In this document: positions 32,771 to 44,184 of the stretch, piece after piece
Layout: each line of letters opens with the position of its first letter
Numbering within the stretch: the stretch's first letter is position 1
NCBI GenBank assembly: GCA_963932145.1
Contig: OZ010582.1
Coordinates: 13,769,909-13,833,908, forward strand
Reading direction: 5' to 3'
Origin: Acanthosepion lycidas
Lineage: Eukaryota > Mollusca > Cephalopoda > Sepiida > Sepiidae
DNA length: 64,000 nt
Notes under the pieces: model-generated
Databases searched by the model: none
What the model saw: only the letters and a program-made list of their open reading frames with translations
What the model was told of the DNA's origin: nothing
Program-made: the position numbers and the translations under genes

Positions 32771-34740
32771 CAAAAACCTCTTCCTTACTGTTTGATATAC
32801 GTCAAAATTAACAACCAAATTCTGTTACCCCTATTGCTAACCTTTACATCAGAATTTGTATTTCACCCTATTTCGAATATCATTGTTTCTTTTCTTCTGA
32901 TGTTAACCTTCCTCGAATTTAATTCATGTTTTATTTATTTAAATACTATTATTTTTTTTATTTTTCTCTTTTATTGCTCTTTATGAAACGCTGTTTTATA
33001 ATGTTTTATTTTTATTTTCAATCTTTCTTCTGCTTTTACCTTATTTGCATCTTTCCTTTCAGACGAAATGCTGATTGTCTGCTTTTTCCCTCAAAGTTTG
33101 TCGCTGAACAATATATGTAATGATTTTCTCTTTCCAAGACGAAGAAAGGAAGTGAAACCTCAAAAGTAACTAACAAAGAAATTCTTGGGAGACCGTTTAA
33201 AAAATGAAAAAGAAGTATACATATTTTAAAAAGGATTCAAAAAATAAAAAAAGAGAAAAGAATAAATCGAACAGAAAGGCTTGAAGAGTAATTGATTGTG
33301 CGAGATAAAAACGAACAGTGAATGAAAATAAATAAATGAATAAATAAAAAAAAAAAGAAGCGAAGCAAAAATGGCTTCGAAAAGTGTGTGAGATTTAAAT
33401 TTTCCGCCAAAGAACAGAGTAAAAAATCCAAAATAAAAGAAACACTTTGATATTTGTGGTGATTCAGAAATTTCCTATAGATTTCGTCATTTTTTGATTG
33501 ATTTAATTATTTGTCTTGGAACTTTTTTATTTTTTTTACGTTGCATTTATTATTGTATTATTTTAACTTCGTTAATTTTTTTTCGATCAGGAAATCGAAT
33601 AATGTAAAAACAGTTGTGTCTCAAAACGTGCATGTGTTTTTTTATTTGTGTTATTTTCATTTTATTTTTTTTTCTATTTTTTATTAGCTAGGCCAATGTA
33701 ATTGTACTTGAAACAAGCTCGAAAACTGATTGGTCGATCCTTTAAGATTTCTGTAGAACTTTGCCGATTCCAACAACATAGACATAAACCTTATCAAAAT
33801 CATTATTATATTTGTTTAAACTTATTAGCAATTGTGATATTGTTGCTAGATCTCCCATAATTCATACTAAGAAAAAAGGACACAGTTTAAAGCAACGTCA
33901 CTGGGAATGCTAATAAGGCAAATGGGAAGTTAGGAAAAAGCAAAGATTGTACTATATTGAAAATCTTGATCCTCTTGCTATACAATTCATTTACTCCTAT
34001 TCTTTTCATTGCTGCAAATCAACTGACAATCCATTTAATAATCCAGCACCCTCCACAGTATTCTTCTTGGATTTAGAATCAATGGCATTTGGATGCCTTA
34101 TAATTATTTTATACTGTCATCTATATTTTAACTTTAATGTAGTGATTCCTCACTTTATTCATTTCCTGATTCATGGAAAATTTACTTGATTTTATCAATA
34201 ATCCGTTCAGCAAAAACGATTAAGCGTTCATCTCTATCTGTTTATATTTTTCAGCAGATTTCATGATTATCGCTTTTTTTCCATATTTCAGCAAACACTG
34301 CATATAGCTTTTTTTTGCATTTCTTTAAGTTTTCACAGCAGTATAAAGAAACTACATGATTTAATGAAATATCAAGTGACAGCAAGGCTTTTCAATACAA
34401 TAACCCTATTCTAAGTATTCTAGATGATTTAATTATGTTATCGTCTGTATATTTTTGATTCATCAACTGCAAGTGTCTTTCCATGTGGAACTTCATTTTT
34501 GACGCTTGATCTCTAAGAAGTGTGAATATTAGTTCTTCATCCTAGACATGATATTCATTTTTATGCATCCCAATTTCTCAGGTTTCAATCAAGATAATGA
34601 TATTTATCTACCTTCAATTTTACGCTGTAATACGCTGGAACAACGGCCATCATTTCTTCGTTAGATATCGAGTTCTTTATTTATAATTAAAATTATCTAA
34701 TCTCTTTAATTGGACGATTTGCCTAAATATTACCGCTCCA
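32771..34740. other. No recognised feature
   Basis: About 2 kb of AT-rich DNA with T-rich and A-rich blocks. ORFs of 64-80 codons are low-complexity or unrecognised. Confidence 0.35.
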
Positions 34741-34756
34741 GAAAAACTTACTTTAA

Positions 34757-35022
34757 ACCTAGAACACTAACCATGGGGATATAGTACCCAGCGCAAAATT
34801 TCCTATTTTTAATTACAATTTTCAGTACCTGATTTTCTTAAATAATTTTTTTTTTAAATTCCTGTTAATGTTAACTCAAAGTACAAAGTCTGAAGTGTCT
34901 GCATGTAAAATATTTCAAATAAAGATTTATATTTAATATTTTTTTTGATATTTTTAAAATCGGGTACGATATACCCATGGTTAGTAGTGGTGTAACTTTA
35001 ATTTATCGTTAGTGTTCAAGGA
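34757..35022. mobile_element. piggyBac-type MITE, 266 bp
   Basis: TTAA lies at both ends (34753-34756 and 35023-35026). Left terminus acctagaacactaacc and inverted right terminus tccttgaacactaacg match at 13 of 16. Just inside, catggggatatagtaccc (left) pairs with catgggtatatcgtaccc (right, inverted), adjacent to the terminus on the left but ~28 bp further in on the right; this asymmetric spacing is typical of piggyBac ends. No transposase. Confidence 0.7.
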
Positions 35023-35040
35023 TTAATATCATAAAGTATA

Positions 35041-35096
35041 CATTCTTCTTCTTATTATTATTATTATTATTATTATCAATAGTAGTAGTCGTAGTA
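35041..35096. repeat. (TTA)/(AGT) trinucleotide run
   Basis: Short ttattatta and agtagtagtc tracts. Confidence 0.8.
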
Positions 35097-35645
35097 TTCA
35101 ATTGTTTTCTTTTACGTAGGCTGCTGGCCCCAAGTCTCAACTCGAAACATCAAGAGACAACATGGTGTTGCCTCTAAAGATCAAACATCTGAATTGGCAT
35201 ATAATTTATGAGTGTGGAAACTATTTTCAAATGTTGTGCAGAACTTTGACAATTAAGAATTCCATTAATGTTCAAGTTTAATGTTAAAAAGAAAAAAAAA
35301 TCTATTATAGATTAACCGTAAGTTCTATGCCAATAGTTTCCTCTGACTTCTAGCTCATGGAACTCTCTTCTTGCTTCCCAGTAAACTGTAATATTAAAAA
35401 TTTATATGCAATTTCTATCGTTATCTTTTGACTTCTTAATTCTTCTTATTTTATTGTCATCTTTCCTTAATAGTATTTTTCTCATATTGTCTATCATTCA
35501 GTAACCATTTTTGTTTTATTGCTTTGCTTGCGATGAAATTATTAAATAACCTGAAACGCGAATTGGCTCCACAACTCTATGACTGTAATAAAGTCACGAC
35601 AAGCAATTGTGATGAAATGTGACCAAATGTTGAAGTCACGACAAC
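35097..35645. other. No recognised feature
   Basis: Nothing supported between the MITE and the minisatellite. Confidence 0.4.
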
Positions 35646-35649
35646 GTAG

Positions 35650-36252
35650 GATGAAGACTGATCCCCATATGATCAAGGAGTGATCCATTTATGATTAAGG
35701 AGTGATACACTTATGATCAAGGACTAATCCAAATGTAATTAAGGACTGATCTACATATGATCAAGAACTGATCCACTTATGATCAAGGACCGATCCACAT
35801 ATGATCCAGGAATGATCCACTTTAATCAAGGACGGATCTATATATGATCAAGGACTGACCCACTTATGATTAAGGAGTGATACACTTATGATCAAGGACT
35901 AATCCAAATGTAATTAAGGACTGATCTACATATGATCAAGGACTGATCCACTTATGATCAAGGACCGATCCACATATGATCCAGGAATGATCCACTTTAA
36001 TCAAGGACGGATCTATATATGATCAAGGACTGACCCACTTATGATCAAGGACTGATCCACTTATGATCAAAGACTGATCCACTTATGAGCAAGAATAGAG
36101 CCACATATGATCAACGTGTGATCCACATATTATCAAGTATTGATCCAATTATGATCAAGGACTGATCCACATGTAATCAAGGATTGATCTACATGTGATC
36201 AAGGAATAATGTACTTATGATCAAAGACGGATCCAATTATCAAGGACTGCTC
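35650..36252. repeat. 22-bp minisatellite with 175-bp higher-order repeat
   Basis: Monomer cacttatgatcaaggactga + tc, about 27 units, each carrying the palindrome TGATCA. Units 35691-35865 and 35866-36040 are 175-bp blocks of eight monomers (seven of 22 bp, one of 21) that differ at a single base, so the block duplicated recently while neighbouring monomers are divergent. Confidence 0.9.
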
Positions 36253-36499
36253 CCACGACTATTTTAAATTACTCAAGTCCTGACCAGCATCGATGAAGAA
36301 TAGGATTTACCACAACTATGGTGAAAGATTAACTTCAATGTAACAAACTGGGACGTTGTTTAAGCGTTTAAATGCATGAAATTACATGATGAGGATATGG
36401 TTGGGATACTAATTGGATAATAATTATGAAAATTTTCAGGCGAGTATATTGAGAAGAAAATTAAAAACAACACACATTAAAACTTATGTTTTAAAATAA

Positions 36500-36760
36500 T
36501 AAAATGAAATTAAAACAAGTTACATGGAGAAAAGAACTCAGATTTAACTGGACGAGTATCAGTAAAAGCAAAACCAAGAATCCCAGGCCTAACCACATTC
36601 CGTCGACAAGAAAAAGGCGATGTATGTGTTGTCAGAATTACTCGGGTCCCGAGAAACTAGAATTCGGACGTTTCTTTATACTACGCTATCTGTACAAAAT
36701 ATCTGTGGTAACAGAAAATAATGATCTATATTTTTTTAGACAAAGATAAAAGACATGACT
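36500..36760 (+). pseudogene. Possible piggyBac-like transposase C-terminus
   Basis: Plus strand: KNPRPNHIPSTRKRRCMCCQ then, after a frameshift, SRETRIRTFLYTTLSVQ. The basic RKRRCxxC start followed by KETRIRxxC-like residues resembles the Cys-rich tail of piggyBac transposases (remembered family pattern). Only one Cys pair survives, so this is tentative. Confidence 0.28.
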
Positions 36761-37170
36761 TGTGTTATGCCACAACATTTGGGATTTGTTTACGTTGATT
36801 GTCCAATACGTTGATTGTCCATTTACAGAATGATATCTAGGAATATTTTAAACATACAAAGGAAACACCATATGGTTAAGACGATCACTGAAGATTAATT
36901 TTCCCTTTTCTGTGACAATCGCCTGAAATTTTTATAATTATCGTAAATACATTAGATATAGCAGATCAAGAATTAAATATTTTGATTTGAATTTTATTAC
37001 TAAAATATTAATTAATTAATGCACTCACTAACTTATTCAGTACAGTATTAAATAAATTTTCCTCAAATAAATTGTTCTTGGAGTTTATTAATATTTATAC
37101 GCCCGGGTCAAATACTTGTTCGTTTGAAAAACGTTGATGTATGCCTTTTATTTTATAGTTTTTCTTTGAA
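36761..37170. other. No recognised feature
   Basis: A 17-bp direct repeat (acgttgattgtcca) at 36793 and 36811; otherwise nothing. Confidence 0.4.
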
Positions 37171-37175
37171 AAACC

Positions 37176-37268
37176 ACTTCTCATACAATCCCCGAAATTA
37201 AGCAACGTCGAACATGGTCAGTACGTGTATGAGTACCAGCTTTGTAATACCAGATGATGTAAGGCATT
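37176..37268 (+). repeat. 5S rRNA-like repeat (pseudogene or 5S-derived SINE), copy 1
   Basis: cccgaaattaagcaacgtcg, ggtcagtacgtg, aataccagatgatgtaaggc follows the conserved 3' two-thirds of animal 5S rRNA, including the internal promoter (A box and C box region), with mismatches throughout (about three-quarters identity by eye). The 5' ~28 nt are absent, so it is not functional. Confidence 0.7.
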
Positions 37269-37479
37269 GATATGAGGGTGGATAAGAGATCTGAATTGAA
37301 AATCGAAGAGCTGAGTTCTATTTACGCGACAATATCATTGGTAAATTTATGAAACCCTCACTTCTCCCTAAGCTAAGTGTCAATTAGTATAACTTGTATC
37401 TGTAAATCATTATTATTTAAAAAATTATTAAAATCTAAAAATATGCTTTTGGCTTTAAAAAAAGCTATAAGTCATTCAG

Positions 37480-38040
37480 TCTTGCTGTTTCTAAATGTCG
37501 TATATGTCGGCGTACAAGGCAGCCTTAAGATCCCCCACTAAAATTATGGTGAGGTCTTTTACTTCAGGTACAAAAAATGAACCTTAAACCCTGTGGTTTA
37601 TTGTAAATTGTTAGCATGGGAGATTTTTGATGGTAGGCTTAAACCTTACCTTGGTAACTATCGACACAAGCATTTTCTACTGAAACAACTTAATTCACAT
37701 TATTATAATAAAATAATAAATGTGTAGTGTAATAAAAGTATTCTTACTTTATATAATATGTGCTATGACTGCACAACAATAAAACGCCTATTCGCCATGA
37801 GAGAAATCCAAAACCATCGTCAGACACTGTCAACCGTTTTATTTCATCAGAATTTGAATGAAAAGAAGGTATATACTTGGTGAATTTATTTAAGAAATCC
37901 AATACATTTTAAAATAACATCCAGATGGTGGGTCGTCTTGTACGGCGAACATAGCCCGAAACATACATTTTAGCTTGAAAATTTGCATGTCGTCTAATAC
38001 CCCCTGTCGGCTTGTATATGTCGCCAGTATATACAGTAAA
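37480..38040. mobile_element. Possible MITE with degenerate inverted ends
   Basis: tcggcgtacaaggcagcct (37507) and, inverted, ggtcgtcttgtacggcgaac (37929) plus a second copy near 38005 (gtcggcttgtatatgtcg) look like decayed inverted repeats of an element with GGCGTACAAG-type ends. Boundaries are uncertain. Confidence 0.3.
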
Positions 38041-39690
38041 TTTTATTAATGTGCTTTTATTCATTGACAATGGTTATGAATTCCTGGTAGATTACGTCAT
38101 TTGAGACTAGAAGAAGAGATAGAATCATCATCAGCAAATACTTTTCGAATCAAAGACACACAGTAAAACCATGTTAATTCTTATCTTCAGAGGATTTACT
38201 TGCTTTTGGACATGCCCGTCTGTTCAGGTCGCTTGCCTTTCTTCAACCCCCACACCGACAACTGCAGCTATGTCTAGCCGTTGTTAGTTGGAATCCAAAC
38301 ATTATTTTAGACTAGTTGCCAAAGACCACCAGAGAGTTGTGTTTGATCTGTTATTTAGTCCATATCATGAGAAGGAATAAAGAAGCTTTCATACGTTTCC
38401 TAAGGGTATTTATGCAAAAGTGAATGTAATCTAACTCGTCCATACAATTTTTCGTTCCTAGCCATAAAACATGAACATCCTGCGTATAATTATCAACAAT
38501 CGTAAATATTTATTTTGTCAAGTTATATGACTTTTTTCTAGGGCCAACAAGTAGAAAGGGAAAAGAAATCACGCGAAAACACTGCAAATTAGAAGACGGC
38601 GATGGTACCAATATCCGACCTCAGTTAAATCGTCAGAATTTCTTATTCTAGTTTTCGGGTAAGCATATCGTCCCTATTTGGAGAATTGCCATAACGCAAT
38701 TTGCCTTCCAAATCTACCATTTTCTCGGTCTTTGCTTGATATATGTTAGAAAAAAATCATTTAGACACAATTACTTGATGTTATATTATTATTGTAACGA
38801 AAATAAGATGATGAAATTTGGTGAAAAAAAAAAAATTAAAGAACGTATTAGGAAGAGAGGCACTCACAATGGATAATTGTAAACTTATCAAAACTGCCGA
38901 GAATACAAAACAAAAAAATATAATAAGATGCTGTAAAGACACAACCAATTAGTGTCAAATTTATGAATTCAATAAACATGAAACCAAATAGAAGCGAAGT
39001 TTTCATATTGATTATAGATTTAAGAGTTTGACTAGAAAATTTCTTTTTGGAACCCAAATCGACTGGCGTTAAATCATTGTAAACAAGAAGGCATAAAAAC
39101 GGTCAAAGAACGACAAGATGACTTCGGGAAGAATCATTGCAACGAAATTAAAAAAAAAAAAAGAAAAAAAAGGAGGATGATTAATCTGATTTTTCTAAAT
39201 TTATTTGTATCTTCAATTATTATGAATAAACGATTAGGTCTCATAAAATTTATAGCAAATCTTTGTTTTTTTATTGATATCTTTATCATTAGCTTTTTAA
39301 ATATTTATATTAAATCTTTTTCAAAATTTAAATATGATCAAGCACAAAAATTATATTTTTCTTTAATTCTGTATCAATAATCAAGGAAAATAAGACAGAG
39401 ACACCCTTGCCCTTGTGCACATTAAATGAAACAGTTGCTTTAGTTTCAGTTCCATCATCATACGCTCAGTTTTAGACCCACTGGAGTAATAGGGTGCAAA
39501 TAATTTCTATTTTTCCTCGGATTAGATCATTTGCAGTGGTGTGCAGTAATATGAATCTGTTTTCGGGTTGTATGATGAAGTTAGGCCTTGAAGAATATTG
39601 CGTTATTCATGATTGTATCAGATTTTCATCACTCCAAGACACTATTGTCTCGACTGTTAATTAGTCGTCCTACGGCCAGTGTCTGCGATG
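38041..39690. other. No recognised feature
   Basis: AT-rich with A runs at ~38826 and ~39150; ORFs of 67-69 codons are unrecognised. Confidence 0.35.
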
Positions 39691-39880
39691 GGCGTTATTA
39701 CAAGGAATTGTAACTCTGCACGAATGCACTGGCAAGCCTTACCAGTAAGCAAATCAAAGTATTGTAGACTGGCGCGTAAACGCATCTGATTTAAATCCAA
39801 TCGAGGTTACCTGGTCAATCTGCAAGGAACGACTTCGTGGATGGACATACGAAGTACTAACGTGTGCACTGGGTTATGTT
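39690..39880 (+). pseudogene. Tc1-like transposase C-terminal remnant
   Basis: Plus frames read NSARMHWQALPVSKSKY and VDWRVNASDLNPIEVTWSIC, KERLRGW. The DLNPIE motif ahead of a Trp is the third catalytic region of Tc1-like DD34E transposases; NSARMH is the degraded second (normally DNA.xH). Frameshifts intervene and no inverted repeats were found. Confidence 0.55.
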
Positions 39881-40408
39881 TCATTGGAAAATACAAAAGA
39901 AAAATTAAATAATAATGGAATTATTTGTTTTGATTAAATTAATTTTCTCAAGGGAGGATATGTTGTTTTCTTTTCAAGGTAAACCTAAAGCTATGGTAAT
40001 ATAATCATCAAATTAATAATGATAGATTCAAGTAGAATCTTCCATTTTTGAAAAATATTTAAGGCATATCCTCATAATTCAGTCATCTCATTTTTCCTTT
40101 GCTGACAAAAAATGGTTGTAAAGAAAGAAGAGTTATATAGAGAAAAAAGACAGGAATTTGTGAAGTGACATGATCAAATAACGTTATATCAAACATCTTT
40201 TCTTACAGAAAAAAAATCATATTTGTTGTCATATTCGAATCATGTGACACAGCTCTGAAATACGCTGCACGAGGGAAAATGTCATTCAAATTCCTAAATA
40301 ATTTAGTAGTGTATGGGACAAACAGGCCAACCGAATTCCAAAATGGCTTCCATGTTCTCTCTCTACGAACCCTTGCATATAGCAAGGAGGAATGAAGAGA
40401 ACAACATA

Positions 40409-40972
40409 CAGCGTGGGTCAAAAGTAGGCCTACACTTAGTAAGTTTGCACTTTACATTTTAATAACATTTTATTAAATTTCTATTTATCTGTTACAATCA
40501 TATTTATTCAAAACTGTTAATCAATATTTGTTTAACACTGACATATTTTAGCTTTTAGTTTAATATCTTAAGAACTCAAAATGTCCTCCTTCAACATTAC
40601 AATATTCTTCGAACGTCTCCAGAATACTATGACACACAACATGACACAAATCTCGATCTACATCAATTTCAATAAATACTTCTGATATGTATTCTTTTAA
40701 TTCTTCTACTGTATGGGGATTTATCTCATAAACCTTGTTCGTTAATACACCCACCGCAAAAGAAATCCATTTGTACTTGATCACGTGAACATTGTAGCTA
40801 TTCGATGTTGCCTCTTTTTCTGAAGCAACGCTTTTGGAAAGGGCTGGTTAAGGTAGCACCTTATTGCCAAAGCATAATAGTGCTCCATCTTTCTGAAAGA
40901 TCATTTCGGTGAAGTTTGATCTAAAACGTGAAACAAATAGTGAAATAACTGTAAGCCTTTGGGCCATATTTT
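40409..40972 (-). mobile_element. Tc1/mariner-type element, internally deleted, copy 1
   Basis: Ends cagcgtgggtcaaaagtagg (after TA 40407-40408) and, inverted near 40970, atggcccaaaggcttac. The minus ORF 40784-40560 reads WISFAVGVLTNKVYEINPHT, VEELKEYISEVF, HSILETFEEYCNVEGGHFEF, the C-terminal tail of the IS630/mariner-type transposase family with an EGGHFEHL ending. N-terminal and most catalytic sequence is gone. Confidence 0.55.
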
Positions 40973-41029
40973 GGCTTCATATTACTTCGTACTTATTTGA
41001 AGCCAGGCAAACAGACATCTATTTACAGT

Positions 41030-41078
41030 TTCCCTTTAGGACGTAGGCGATTATGGCTCTCCACAATTTCATCTCTTT
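41030..41078 (-). mobile_element. LINE family D 3'-end scrap
   Basis: ctttaggacgtaggcgatta and tggctctccacaatt match the family end at 54412-54445 (tttcaggacgtagccaatca). About 45 bp only. Confidence 0.4.
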
Positions 41079-41084
41079 TATATT

Positions 41085-41678
41085 ACACTCCGAAAAAAAG
41101 AAATCTATTGGTGTTAGGTCAGGAGAAGGTGGTGGCTAATTGATGCTCCTTCGTCTTCCGAAACAATGCTGCGCAAAGAGATGGTTAATTAGTAGTTAGG
41201 ATAATAAAATTAAATCCTTAAAATGTAAATTTGTTTAACACTCAGATATTTTAGCACAGTGCAATATCTTAAGTGCTCAATATGTTCTCCTTCAACAATA
41301 CAACATTCCTCGAACCTCTCCAAGACACTATGACACACAGCACGTCACAAATCTCGGTCTGCATCAATATTTCTGTGTATTACTCTTTTAAGTCGTCCAC
41401 CGTCTGGGGATTTCTCTCATAAGCCTTATTCTTTACTACACCCCCAAATAAAGAAATTCATTGGCGTTAGGACAGTTGAACGTGTTGACCATTTGATTCT
41501 GCCCTTTCTTACGAAGCAACTGTTTAGAAAGTTTTGGTTAAGGTAGTCCCTTACTACCAAAAACTAATGGGATAGTGGCTCTTCATCTTGCAGTTCGGAG
41601 AAGTTAGCTCCAGTTCTGTGCAGTGGAAACGTGAAACAAATACTGAAACAACTGTAAGCCAACTTTTGGCCCACCCTG
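41085..41678 (-). mobile_element. Tc1/mariner-type element remnants, copies 2 and 3
   Basis: 41085-41165 inverted reads PPPSPDLTPIDFFFSE, a transposase acidic motif. 41255-41560 repeats the coding tail of copy 1 (tatcttaagtgctcaatatg matches tatcttaagaactcaaaatg). The right end, inverted, is cagggtgggccaaaagttgg (41678) next to TA. These are at least two same-strand relatives of the 40.4-kb copy. Confidence 0.5.
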
Positions 41679-41679
41679 T

Positions 41680-42440
41680 ATTTCCTTCAATGCGCTGTTT
41701 ACGCTGACATTGTCAGTATAAAAAAAATAAGATATGTTAGTATATTACAAACTTATTATAAACACACACGTAATTAGTAATTAGGATAATAAAAGTGGAT
41801 CCTTAAAACGGAAATTTCTTATGACTCATGATAATATATATTTACAAACTAAACGACTTGATAAAATATTAGAATCAAATTTTCTATCTTCTAATTACTA
41901 ACACTATTTTAAATGTCTCTTTTGTCTTAATGTAAATATCTGTAAATATAGTATATTTTATGACTAAAGTAAATATCTTCATGGTAAATAATGTCATTGT
42001 ATTTTTGTATTCATATATTTCCCCTGGTTTACCACAAAGAGGTTTTAAGTATGGAAAATGAATTTCGAGTTATATTAAATGTTTAAGCCTCTTCCATTTC
42101 TTTAAAGTGGGTCGGGTTAAGTCCAAACTAATTTTTTTCGCGTTCCAGCGTTAACCTGTCAAATTTAATACGAATCACTTTATATTTGACGGGCTGACTT
42201 AAAAGAATAAAGATTTTTCCTTGCATTTGTGTCAAGAACTACGAAGTCTGAAGCCAGATAGTATTAACTCTTAAGCTTATCTTATTAAAATCATACTGCG
42301 AATATAATATGACAGTCATACACCTGGGTTGTTTCATTTTATCTTTTTCTTTTTCAGTCAACAAGTCAATTTTTGTTTTTTGTTATTCATTTATAAGAAA
42401 AAAAAATAGCTTTATTTCACGTATTTGCAAAACACACTTG
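41680..42440. other. No recognised feature
   Basis: AT-rich; nothing supported. Confidence 0.4.
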
Positions 42441-42445
42441 GTATA

Positions 42446-42806
42446 GTGTTCCCCAAGCGTAGCTTAGATGTAGCACAAGGCCGACATTAGGGGGGCACCT
42501 TGTGAGGATCGAACTCACTACTCATTCGTAATTGTTCTAGCGAGCCAAGCTTGCTAACTATTACACCACATCAAGGTGCCCAGTGATTTTCTAAGCCCGA
42601 ATTAAATGTGGCACAAGGCCGAAAATATGGGGCTCCCAGTGAGGATCGAACTCACTACTCAATCGTAATTGATCTAGGAAGACAAGCTTTCTAACCATTA
42701 CACCACGTCGAGGTGCCCTGTGATTTCTAAGCCCGGCTTAGATGTGGCACAAGGCCGAAATTATGGGGTACCCAGTGAGGATCGAACTCACTACTCAGTC
42801 GAAACA
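42446..42806 (-). repeat. Tandem array of tRNA-like units (SINE family C), 2.5 copies
   Basis: Period 137 bp (starts ~42452, 42588, 42725). Each complete unit on the minus strand has A box gtggtgtaatggttag and B box gagttcgatcctcac, about 60 bp apart; the third unit keeps only the B-box half. Units end ggggtacccagtg or similar. tRNA-Glu/Asp-like A box by style. A long variable arm argues against real tRNA genes. Confidence 0.65.
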
Positions 42807-42823
42807 CATTTGGTATCTATTTT

Positions 42824-43070
42824 CATTATTCGGACTATTGTCCTTATCTTTGTCGCCATATTTATTACAACGTTTCGGACGTTGTATGCTAAGGCCTTCT
42901 TCAGGTGGTTGGAATGTTGAACTGAAGGACATATGGCAGAGTGGATAAAGGCGTTAGTTAAATCCAGTGACACGTGCTATGTCAGTTATCAGTTATCACC
43001 TCATAATTACCCTCTGAAAGTTCTCCACTACCTTAACTGGGTATTGAACTCACAAAGATACTGATAGTGA
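42824..43070 (+). mobile_element. SINE family B, rearranged copy with inverted tail
   Basis: Inverted tail at 42824-42912 (ttcggactattgtc, aacgtttcggacgttgta, ggccttcttcaggtgg), then tRNA-like head at 42928 (atggcagagtggataaagg). A B-box in the opposite sense (gtattgaactcac, ~43041) shows a further inverted piece. Confidence 0.55.
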
Positions 43071-43207
43071 GTGATCAAAAAAACAAAAAAAAAAAACAAA
43101 CAAAAACAAACTTATGTTCTTTTAAATGACTCATTAATATTCGGTGGATAATTACACCACGACAAAGTAAAGTACACCGCGCAGCATTGGCAGAGCATTC
43201 TAAGAAT

Positions 43208-43885
43208 AAAAATGTGTCGACTATAGTCGGTTGGTTGGTTGGTTTTGTTTTACGTCATATCACCCTCAATGGGTTATTTAATGCCGACAATTATTTTTTT
43301 TCCTGGTGATATTTTGTTTTGTCTAAAATATATTTCTGGTAATATTTTTTCCTTCAAAAATATATTGCTGGTAATATTTTTTCAAAGAGGTATTGTTGGT
43401 AATATTTTTCACTCAAAAATGTATTACTGATAATATTTTTTTCCAAAAATGTATTGCTGGTAATATTTTTTTTTCTTCAAAAATTTATTGCCGGTAATAA
43501 ATTTTACAAAGTATTTCTGGTATTAAAATCTATTTTTAAAATTTCATAGTGTTTTTCCCCAGTTTTGGGGTTAACTATTTGCCCATAGCTGGGACCCTAA
43601 CAGGTGCTACCACTCAGGGTCAGGATGGACTTGGGAACAGCAGCAATAAAGTGGTGCTTCCACGCTCCTCAAAACCTCCTGATGAGAGGCCTTGCTGTTG
43701 GACGTAGTTTATTGTCGTGCCCAGGACGCGGATGTAGTTTAACGTCATATCCAGGACGGCAATTAAGAGGTGGTTCCACGCTCATCAAAGCCTCCTGGTC
43801 AGTGGCCTTGCTGTTGTACGTAGTTTATCGTCTAATCCTGGACGCGGATGTAGTTTCTCGTCATACCCAGGACGGACTGTAGTTG
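43208..43885 (-). repeat. Family M repeat, copy 3
   Basis: ttgttttacgtcatatcacc and caatgggttatttaatgccg open it, then an array with core tattgctggtaatatttttt (43295-43530), then ggttaactatttgcccatag, aacaggtgctaccactc. A ~115-bp segment (ccttgctgttg.acgtagtt) is tandemly doubled at 43645-43828, followed by gatgtagttt..cccaggacg repeats. Confidence 0.7.
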
Positions 43886-43939
43886 GAAACATTGAGTCAA
43901 TGCAAACGATGCTGTGCTAAGCTGTATATTATGTGCTTC

Positions 43940-44090
43940 AGCAGCGCTGCACACAGTTTTGAATTCAGAGTTTACCTTCCCCTAGTCGGGTTGATATCAT
44001 GGGCAATAGAATCCATTCTGTACTACTATTTACCCATAGCTAGGGGGTGGAGGGAAGAGTTGGATTTATACCTTCCTCAAAGGTATTAGC
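43940..44090 (+). repeat. SINE-like repeat (family F)
   Basis: gttttgaattcagagtttac and aatagaatccattctgta match modules at 26.2 and 3.8 kb. Confidence 0.35.
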
Positions 44091-44184
44091 ACACATGCAC
44101 GTAAAATATAGATGTAATTACATTTACTTCCCGAAAATACTACTTTCTCAACCTGAAATACGGTACCTTCTTCTCGTATTTGCA

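Noticed and set aside
35650..36252. CRISPR array
   Set aside because: It is a continuous 22-bp tandem repeat with no unique spacers, in eukaryotic DNA.
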